From NCBI GenBank assembly GCA_903916195.1, contig CAIWVP010000034.1:1-64000 (forward strand): 64,000 nt of DNA. The letters are read 5' to 3'. Position numbers and translations under genes: made by a program. Each line of letters opens with the position of its first letter. Within the stretch, counting starts at the first letter, position 1. The notes beneath the pieces are model-generated. The model ran no database searches, had not been told where the DNA came from, and saw nothing but the letters and a program-made list of their open reading frames with translations. This document shows positions 57,442-64,000 of the stretch, piece by piece. The stretch is from an uncultured Verrucomicrobiota bacterium. Its GTDB lineage: Bacteria; Verrucomicrobiota; Verrucomicrobiia; Limisphaerales; UBA9464.

Positions 57442-58665
57442 ATGGCACGTCGTGCTGCACCAGGTCCGCGCGGTCCTCGTCCTCGCCGCAGCAAAACGCG
57501 CTGGCTCTGGATCGGCGCGGCGATCGGCGTGCTTGCCGGTGCGGGTTGGACCGCATGGCGACGCTCGGCCGGTTCCACTTCACAGAAGGTTCCGGTCTTT
57601 TCCACGCCCGGACCTCCTGCTGCGGCCGAGCCGTCCGGACCGTCCATTTCACCCACGCAGCCGACGACCAAGCCGGCACCGATCGTCGAAGCACCCAAGC
57701 AGGCCGCTCCACCACCGGTCGAGAAGGAGCCGGCACCGAAAGTCGCGACCGACACCGATCAGGTCCGCGCCGAGATCCCGAAAGCCGGGACGCCAGCGGC
57801 CCGCACCCCTCCACCGCCGGAGCTGCTCCTCTCGCTACAACTCGCGCTCACCGGCCACGGCATCTCCGTGGGCCCGATCGACGGCGTCGGTGGCGCGCAG
57901 ACCGCGTCCGCCCTGCGCGCGTTCCAGATGCAGCACGGCCTCGAGCAGACCGGCCGACCCGACCCCGACACGGTCCGCGAGCTGGAGACCGGACGGGGCG
58001 AACCCTTCACCCTCATCACCATCACCGCCGCCGACCTCGCCGGGCTCGCGCCGGTGCCAATCACCTGGCTCGGTCGATCCCGGGTGCGGACGCTTGGTTT
58101 CGAGACCTTGCTCGAGCTCGTCGCCGAGCGGCACCACGCGCAGCCGTCGCTCGTGCGTCGGCTGAACCCGGCGGTCGATTGGGACCATCCGGCCGCCGGC
58201 CTCGAACTGTTCGTCCCACGTGCCGCCTATCCGCCGGCCCGGCACGCGGCCCTGGTCCGCGTGAGCCTCGGGCAACGCTGGATCCGGGCCTTCGACGCGC
58301 AAGGAAACCTGCTCGCGCACTTTCCGTGCAGCATCGGCCGGATCGCCGAGAAGCGCCCGGTGGGCGAGCTCCACGTCGCCGTCGCCGTCAAGGATCCCGA
58401 CTACACGTTCGATCCCGCGGTCTTCCCAGAATCCGCCGAGGCCAAGGAGATCGGCCGCAAGCTCCGCATCCCGCCCGGCCCGAACAACCCGGTCGGAGTC
58501 GCCTGGATCGGTCTGGACAAGCCAGGTTTCGGTATCCACGGCACACCGGCCCCGGAGCAGGTCGGCCGCACCGAGAGCCACGGATGCTTCCGCTTGGCGA
58601 ACTGGAACGCGGCCTATCTCCGGCAGATGGTGACCGTGGGAACCCCGGTCTGGATCGAGCCCTGA
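57442..58665 (+). CDS. L,D-transpeptidase (YkuD) with peptidoglycan-binding domain
   Basis: LALTGHGISVGPIDGVGGAQTASALRAFQMQHGL; GIHGTPAPEQVGRTESHGCFRLANWNA. Confidence 0.9.
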   Translation: MARRAAPGPRGPRPRRSKTRWLWIGAAIGVLAGAGWTAWRRSAGSTSQKVPVFSTPGPPAAAEPSGPSISPTQPTTKPAPIVEAPKQAAPPPVEKEPAPKVATDTDQVRAEIPKAGTPAARTPPPPELLLSLQLALTGHGISVGPIDGVGGAQTASALRAFQMQHGLEQTGRPDPDTVRELETGRGEPFTLITITAADLAGLAPVPITWLGRSRVRTLGFETLLELVAERHHAQPSLVRRLNPAVDWDHPAAGLELFVPRAAYPPARHAALVRVSLGQRWIRAFDAQGNLLAHFPCSIGRIAEKRPVGELHVAVAVKDPDYTFDPAVFPESAEAKEIGRKLRIPPGPNNPVGVAWIGLDKPGFGIHGTPAPEQVGRTESHGCFRLANWNAAYLRQMVTVGTPVWIEP

Positions 58666-58750
58666 CGACGACCGCTTCCGCGCTCCCGACGACGGACGAC
58701 GCGCCGGACCCGGCCTTGACGCCCCGGACGGCAACGCGTGTCCTCCGCAG

Positions 58751-60070
58751 GTGCATCTTCCGAGACTGTTGTCGTCCGCCGCGGCGGCGTTGAGCATCCT
58801 GGCCCTGCGTCTCGTCGCCGGCCCGCTCGAGGACTACGTGGGCGCGCCGGACGCCTCCTTCAACTGGAAGCGCAACGAGCAGAAGCCGCTGCCCGGCGCC
58901 ACGCTCAGCCATCTCGAACTCGTCTCGCAGACGTGGCAGGGACAGTTCTGGAGCCACCACATCCTGGTCGTCCGACCGGACAAGCTGACCCATCCAGACA
59001 TCGCGCTGCTCTTCGTCACCGGCGGCGGCTACGGAGCGCCCGACGACAAGGACGCGGAGCGCTTCAACCTCATCGCCCAGCGCGCCGGCGCCGTCACCGC
59101 CATCATCACCAAGATCCCGAACCAGCCGCTCTACGACGGCCGCACCGAGGACGCGCTCATCGCGTACACCTTCGACAAGTTCCTCAAGACCGGTGACAAG
59201 ACGTGGCCGCTGCTCTTCCCGATGGTGAAGAGCGCCGTCCGCGGCATGGACACCGTCCAGCAGTTCGCCAAGAAGGAGTGGGGCCAGGACGTGAAGCAGT
59301 TCGTCATCTCCGGTGCGAGCAAGCGCGGCTGGACGACCTGGCTCACCGCCGCCGCGGATCCGCGCGTGAAGGCCATCGCTCCGATGGTCATCGACATGCT
59401 GAACATGAAGAAGCAGCTCGAATGGACCGGCAAGATGTACGGCCGCCAGAGCGAGGAGATCAACGACTACACCGAGCTGCACCTCGACACGCGGGACGAC
59501 GAACCGATGCGCCAGCTGCGTTCTTGGGTCGATCCGTACGCCTATCGCGCCCGCTACACGATGCCCAAGCTGCTCCTGCTCGGAAGCAACGATCCCTACT
59601 GGGTGGTCGATTCCCTCCGCAACTACTGGGACGATCTCCCGGCTAAAAAGGTGGTGTTCCAGACGCCGAACGCCGGCCACGATCTCGGCGGCGGCAAGGA
59701 TGCCACCCTCACGCTCGCGAACTGGTTTGCCCAGGTCGCCGCGGACGAGGCGTTGCCCGAGGTGACCTGGAAGCTACGCGACGGCGCCAAGGGCGCGGCG
59801 GGGATCGACGTGGCGGTGGACCGTCCGGCGAAGAAGATCCGCTTGTGGAGCGCCCAGTCGAAGGACCGCGATTTCCGCGACGACACCTGGACCAGCCGCG
59901 AACTGGTCATCGAAGGCGACCACAAATCGGCCCACGCCGATGTGCCCAAGCCGGCTTCCGGCTTCACCGCCTTCTTCGCCGAGGTCGAGTTGCCGACTCC
60001 CCAAGGCGACACCTACAAGCTCTCGACCCAAGCACAGGTCGTTCCAGATCTTGTCAACAAGAACCCCTGA
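58751..60070 (+). CDS. PhoPQ-activated pathogenicity-related (PqaA) family alpha/beta hydrolase
   Basis: GPLEDYVGAPDASFNWKRNEQKPLPGATLSHLELVSQTWQGQFWSHHILVVRP; FVISGASKRGWTTWLTAA. Confidence 0.87.
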   Translation: MHLPRLLSSAAAALSILALRLVAGPLEDYVGAPDASFNWKRNEQKPLPGATLSHLELVSQTWQGQFWSHHILVVRPDKLTHPDIALLFVTGGGYGAPDDKDAERFNLIAQRAGAVTAIITKIPNQPLYDGRTEDALIAYTFDKFLKTGDKTWPLLFPMVKSAVRGMDTVQQFAKKEWGQDVKQFVISGASKRGWTTWLTAAADPRVKAIAPMVIDMLNMKKQLEWTGKMYGRQSEEINDYTELHLDTRDDEPMRQLRSWVDPYAYRARYTMPKLLLLGSNDPYWVVDSLRNYWDDLPAKKVVFQTPNAGHDLGGGKDATLTLANWFAQVAADEALPEVTWKLRDGAKGAAGIDVAVDRPAKKIRLWSAQSKDRDFRDDTWTSRELVIEGDHKSAHADVPKPASGFTAFFAEVELPTPQGDTYKLSTQAQVVPDLVNKNP

Positions 60071-60249
60071 GCGAGTTCCACCTGTTGAGGAAGACATGTC
60101 CGTGTCCTGATCTGGGGACATGCGGGAGCAACCGGTAGGGCACGCTGGCGAGGCACGATGAATTCGTGACACCGGGGCCCGTCTATCCCCTCGCATGAAG
60201 CCCGGCTCCGGGCAAAATGGATCGGTGGTCGGTCTGGTGGGTCGTTCTT

Positions 60250-60849
60250 ATGAAAAGCTTCATCGTCAGCAGTTCGTTGGTCGCGGCCGTGGTGCTCGTC
60301 CTGTCGGACTGTGCCGTGTCCCGGGCCGCAGCCCAAGAGGCAGCGGCCAAACCGGCGCCGGTGCCCACGCTCTCCTACAGCTCGAACGAAGTGCTCAAAC
60401 TCGTCCGCGCCAAGGTCGGCGACGACACGGTCGTCGCTTACATCGACCATGCGACCGCTACGTACGCCCTGAGCGCTTCGGATTTGATCCATCTCCGTTC
60501 CGAAGGCGTTTCCGACAAGGTCCTCAGCGCGATGCTGAACCGTTCCAAGGGCGCCGAAGCGATTGCCTCTGCCCCGGTCGCTCCTGCCGCGCCGATCGCG
60601 CCGCCGGCCCCGGCGGCGGCTCCTGCGTCCTACGTCGGCGCCAATCCCCAGCCGGCGCAGGTCGTCGTGCAGCCCGCGGTCACCACCTACATCCAAGCTC
60701 CGCCTCAGGTCGTGGTCGCCGCGCCGGTGGTCTACGACTACGGGTACTATCCGTACTACGGTTATCGTTATCCCGCGGTGTCGCTCTCGTTCGGTTTCGG
60801 CGGAGGATACCGGGGCGGCTATCGGGGCGGGTTCCACGGGCACCGTTGA
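60250..60849 (+). CDS. Hypothetical exported protein, Pro/Ala-rich with Gly/Tyr-rich C-terminus
   Basis: Signal peptide; SSNEVLKLVRAKVGDDTVVAYIDHATATYALSASDLIHLRSEGVSDKVLSAML. Confidence 0.6.
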   Translation: MKSFIVSSSLVAAVVLVLSDCAVSRAAAQEAAAKPAPVPTLSYSSNEVLKLVRAKVGDDTVVAYIDHATATYALSASDLIHLRSEGVSDKVLSAMLNRSKGAEAIASAPVAPAAPIAPPAPAAAPASYVGANPQPAQVVVQPAVTTYIQAPPQVVVAAPVVYDYGYYPYYGYRYPAVSLSFGFGGGYRGGYRGGFHGHR

Positions 60850-60907
60850 ACGGCGGCGGAGCCGGAACCACGGGCCGGGCCTCGGCTCCGGCAGCGGTGA
60901 ATTGGTC

Positions 60908-61300
60908 TTGGAAGAGCTGTAAGCCGAGTTCTGTCTTCGCCCTTGCGGACGGAGAGGATCATTTATCTGAGCAACCGATACCCGGGACCCGGACCGCTTG
61001 CGCGGCCACTGGTGCGGGCAGCACCGAGGTCCCCTATTTGGTCTTGCTCCCAGGCAGGTTTTCCTTGCCCCGTCGCTTGCGCTATGGGCGGTGGGCTCTT
61101 ACCCCGCCGTTTCACCCTTACCGCCGACCTTGCGGCCGGCGGCGGTCTACGTTTTCTGTGGCACTATCTGTCAACCGCGGCTTTCGCCACAGCTGCCCGC
61201 GTGTATCTCCGGCCTGACCGGAGTTACGTGGGCCTGCGCCCTATGGAGTTCGGACTTTCCTCCCGCAGCTTGCGCCACGAGCGATCCTCCGCTCTTCCAA
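60908..61300 (-). ncRNA. rnpB: RNase P RNA (bacterial type A)
   Basis: Minus strand has GAGGAAAGTCCGAACTCC, ACAGAAAACGTAGACCG, AAGGGTGAAACGGCGGGGTAAGAGCCCACC and ACAGAACTCGGCTTACAG; P1 ends TTGGAAGAGC/GCTCTTCCAA pair. Confidence 0.93.
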
Positions 61301-61469
61301 AACCGAGGTCACGCTAACAGGGGGTCACGCCGAGGCAAGGGATGTCGCAAAATAGCGCACGGGCATCGTGCTCAGGACGCCAGCGCCGGTGGACATGGGA
61401 GCCGGACCGACTTCCCGCCGGCAACCGCTCCGACTCGGAGCCCTTCCTGAGACCCCCTCGGCGACCTTG

Positions 61470-62519
61470 TCATCGACCGGTCTCGGCCACGACGACCGTG
61501 GGCGGAGCTTCCGTCGCGGGTCTCGGTTCGGCGTCGGTCAAGCCCACGCAGACCAACGCCAGCCAGGTGCAAGACCCGACGACCCAAGTGCGGGCCTCGG
61601 GGCGGTAACGGGCGATCGCCTGCATCCGATGCACCAACGGAGCGAACTCGTTCTCGTCGCCGCCCAGGATGCCGACAGACGCCGTGCTGTCCTGCGCCGA
61701 CGCGAAAGGGGCCCCGCGCTCCAGAAGTTTGATCAATGTCTCGCCGTAGGCCCTGCGCGCTTCCGGGCGAGCAGCAAGCGCGGAGGCATCGCAGGCTTCC
61801 TCCCGGTCGGCCCGAAAACGGCGGGTCACCAGCCAGACCAACGGATTGAACCAATGGATGCTCTCGACGGCAGCCAGCAACCAGTTCAAGGCCAGGTCCC
61901 GGCGCCGGAGATGCGCCAATTCGTGGAGGAAGACCAATCGGAGCTCGTCCCGCGAGAGCTCGCCCATCAGCCCTCGCGGGAGAAGGAGACACGGCCGGAA
62001 GAAGCCCACCAAGCAGGGGCTTTGCACGTGGGCCGATTCGTGGACGGCGAACGGAGCCACCTGCCCGGTAGCGTCCTCGCACTCTTTGGCGAGCCACCCG
62101 ACCTGCCATGGATCCATCCGCCGTGCGGCCTTGCGTATCCAGAACGACCGGAGCCAGCCGACGGCCACCCGTAGGGAAAGCGCGATAGCGACTCCGGTCC
62201 AGGTCCAGGCCACCCAAGGTTGTTCCACCCACCGTCCTGCTTGGGCCGCGACCTCACCAGGCAGCCAGAACGGCACGGCATCCGGACTTGCCAAGCGGGT
62301 CGGCGCGGAGAGGAGATTGAAGAGGCTGACCGGGCTCGGGAGGGAGAACGGCCAAGCCAACCGGACGATCACCAGCAACCAGAGCCTGCACCGCCAACGC
62401 GGATCCAGATGCCGTCCCAATGCCCGGCACGTGGCCCAAACGGCCACCGCCAGCAATGAAGCTTGGGCAGAGGCGTTGCCCAGTTGGGCGAAAAACTCGG
62501 TCAATGGGGCTGCGTCCAT
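61470..62519 (-). CDS. M56-family (BlaR1-like) membrane metallopeptidase
   Basis: VFLHELAHLRRRDLALNWLLAAVESIHWFNPLVWLVTRRFRADREEACDASAL. Confidence 0.9.
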   Translation of the reverse strand: MDAAPLTEFFAQLGNASAQASLLAVAVWATCRALGRHLDPRWRCRLWLLVIVRLAWPFSLPSPVSLFNLLSAPTRLASPDAVPFWLPGEVAAQAGRWVEQPWVAWTWTGVAIALSLRVAVGWLRSFWIRKAARRMDPWQVGWLAKECEDATGQVAPFAVHESAHVQSPCLVGFFRPCLLLPRGLMGELSRDELRLVFLHELAHLRRRDLALNWLLAAVESIHWFNPLVWLVTRRFRADREEACDASALAARPEARRAYGETLIKLLERGAPFASAQDSTASVGILGGDENEFAPLVHRMQAIARYRPEARTWVVGSCTWLALVCVGLTDAEPRPATEAPPTVVVAETGR

Positions 62520-62561
62520 GGCGGCGAAGGGATGGCCGCACTAAGCAAACGCCGGGCCGGA

Positions 62562-62933
62562 TCAGTGCTCTTCCAGAGCTTTCCGCAGCTCTTTCACCTG
62601 CTTCGCCGAGAGTTTCCGGTGCTCCACGAAGTGGGCGACCATGGTCGACAGCGATCCATCGAAGACCCGTTCCAAGAACGACGAACTGGCCGCGTTGACG
62701 CAGTCGCGCTCCTTGACCAGCGCCTTGTAGACATAGGCGCGGCCATCGAGGTCGTAGCCTAGGGCGCCTTTCTTGACCAAGCGGTTGAGGAGCGTCTTGG
62801 CGGTGACCGGGTGCCAGGTGGGGTCGTCCTTCGAGAGCTGGTCGATGATATCGGCAGCCGTGACCGGGCTCAGTGCCCACACGACGCGCATGATCTCCCA
62901 TTCGGTCTCGGAGATACGGGGAAGATTCGCCAT
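62562..62933 (-). CDS. BlaI/MecI/CopY-family transcriptional repressor
   Basis: ISETEWEIMRVVWALSPVTAADIIDQLSKDDPTWHPVTAKTLLNRLVKKGAL. Confidence 0.92.
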   Translation of the reverse strand: MANLPRISETEWEIMRVVWALSPVTAADIIDQLSKDDPTWHPVTAKTLLNRLVKKGALGYDLDGRAYVYKALVKERDCVNAASSSFLERVFDGSLSTMVAHFVEHRKLSAKQVKELRKALEEH

Positions 62934-62994
62934 AGAGATAGCAGGTGAGGTATCTAACGGGTGGACAAAAAACGTTTATGCGCGTGAACGGTGG

Positions 62995-63008
62995 TTGTCA
63001 ACGGACAA
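62995..63008. promoter_or_regulatory. Candidate operator TTGTC-aacg-GACAA
   Basis: Inverted repeat in the divergent intergenic between the blaI-like and DUF1552 genes; same architecture at 63160. Confidence 0.5.
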
Positions 63009-63157
63009 GCGGACACGGACGAGGCCGGGATCCGATCCGGCGCGTCTTCGGCGGATCCGGACACCCATGGTATCAACTCGCCACGTGGAACCATTCCGGG
63101 AGCGCAAACCGGCAAGGTGAGTCCACCTACTTTTCATCCATCCTTCCGATGATGGAC

Positions 63158-63175
63158 CGTTGTCGGCCGACAACG
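63158..63175. promoter_or_regulatory. Candidate operator: perfect 18-bp palindrome CGTTGTCGGCCGACAACG
   Basis: Perfect palindrome containing TTGTC-ggcc-GACAA, 71 bp before the DUF1552 ATG. Confidence 0.55.
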
Positions 63176-63245
63176 TTTGGGACAGACTTTTCCGAGACGC
63201 CTCCAAAAGATCAGGACCTCACCGTCCGACGACCGACGCACGCTT

Positions 63246-64000
63246 ATGCCTACCCACCACTTCTCCCGCCGCACGTTCCTCCGCGGAGTCGGCGTCACCA
63301 TGGCGCTGCCGTGGATGGAATCCATGACCGTCTGGGGCGACGCCCCGCCGTCGGGTGTCCGGCCCGCCAGCGAGGCACCGGTCCGGCTCGCCGTGCTCTT
63401 CTCCGGGAACGGCTTCCACTCCAAGGAATGGTGGGCCAAGGGCGAAGGCAAGCAGATGGAGCTCGGCAAGGTGCTCGCGCCGTTGTCGGACTTCCGCGAA
63501 AAGATGCTCTTCATCCGCGGCCTCCACAACGAGGAGGCCCTCAAGGGCAACATCCACAGCTCGCAGACCGGCAACCTCCTCTCCGGCGCGCCGCTCGCCT
63601 CCGGTGGCGAGATCCGCTCCGGCACCAGCATCGACCAACTCCTGGCCCAGCGCTACGGCCGCTCGACCAAGGTCCCCAGCCTCGTGCTCGGCTGCGAGAA
63701 ATCGAACCCTTCGGTCCACAAGAACTACTCGATGCTCTACAGCTCCCACATCTCGTGGAGCTCGCCGACCACGCCGACGCCGCTGGAGATCTATCCCGCG
63801 CTGGCGTTCGACCGGTTGTTCAAGGACGGCGCGGACAAGGGCGACAAGAGCGTGCTCGACGCCGTGCTTGCGGATGCCGCGGATCTCCGCCGGAACATCA
63901 GCCGCGGCGACCAGCACAAGCTCGACGAATATCTCGATTCCGTCCGCGACGTGGAGCAGCGCATCGAGAACGCCGGCAAAAAGGGCGAGCTCCAAGGCTG
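63246..64000 (+). CDS. DUF1552 secreted protein (3'-truncated by window end)
   Basis: Frame open to window end; Tat-like SRRTFLRGVGVTMALPWMESM; VRLAVLFSGNGFHSKEWWAKGEG. Confidence 0.85.
   Translation, partial: MPTHHFSRRTFLRGVGVTMALPWMESMTVWGDAPPSGVRPASEAPVRLAVLFSGNGFHSKEWWAKGEGKQMELGKVLAPLSDFREKMLFIRGLHNEEALKGNIHSSQTGNLLSGAPLASGGEIRSGTSIDQLLAQRYGRSTKVPSLVLGCEKSNPSVHKNYSMLYSSHISWSSPTTPTPLEIYPALAFDRLFKDGADKGDKSVLDAVLADAADLRRNISRGDQHKLDEYLDSVRDVEQRIENAGKKGELQG

Noticed and set aside
60943-61450. Plus-strand ORFs across 60.9-61.4 kb
   Set aside because: They lie over RNase P RNA, which explains the conservation on the opposite strand.
1-64000. CRISPR arrays, prophage or complete IS elements
   Set aside because: No regularly spaced direct repeats, transposase or phage structural genes seen; the holin-family protein at 57001 is a common housekeeping-type membrane protein.

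Overview
A 64 kb, GC-rich, gene-dense bacterial chromosomal window. Gene content (PVC-type heme-binding protein, DUF1080/ThuA, DUF1552, CRTAC1/UnbV, WD40-cytochrome) suggests Verrucomicrobia, Pedosphaera/Limisphaerales-like; this is inferred from families, not from a marker gene. I support 47 protein-coding genes (including one apparently frameshifted pyruvate kinase) and one RNA gene (RNase P RNA, minus strand). No CRISPR, rRNA, convincing tRNA, prophage or intact transposon was seen. Main blocks: (i) a Cus/Czc-type heavy-metal efflux cluster (about 4.5-12.6 kb) with three paralogous Cys-rich YHS-like lipoproteins; (ii) a divergent sugar-acid uptake/catabolism cassette (18.1-22.8 kb); (iii) a compact plus-strand signalling cassette (38.4-47.4 kb): SDR, FadL-like porin, PhcB-like SAM methyltransferase, 6-TM HK-REC-HK kinase, and two REC-plus-kinase-remnant proteins. 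Block (iii) resembles a fatty-acid-methyl-ester quorum-sensing system (Ralstonia phcBSRQ / Legionella lqs type) and is my best candidate for an undescribed system. Other highlights: complementary degenerate kinase cores in the last two proteins, a 7-bp tandem repeat that builds a signal peptide in any frame, two TTGTC-N4-GACAA palindromes between blaI-like and DUF1552 genes, and REP/MITE-like intergenic elements. All family calls come from motif recognition without database searches.
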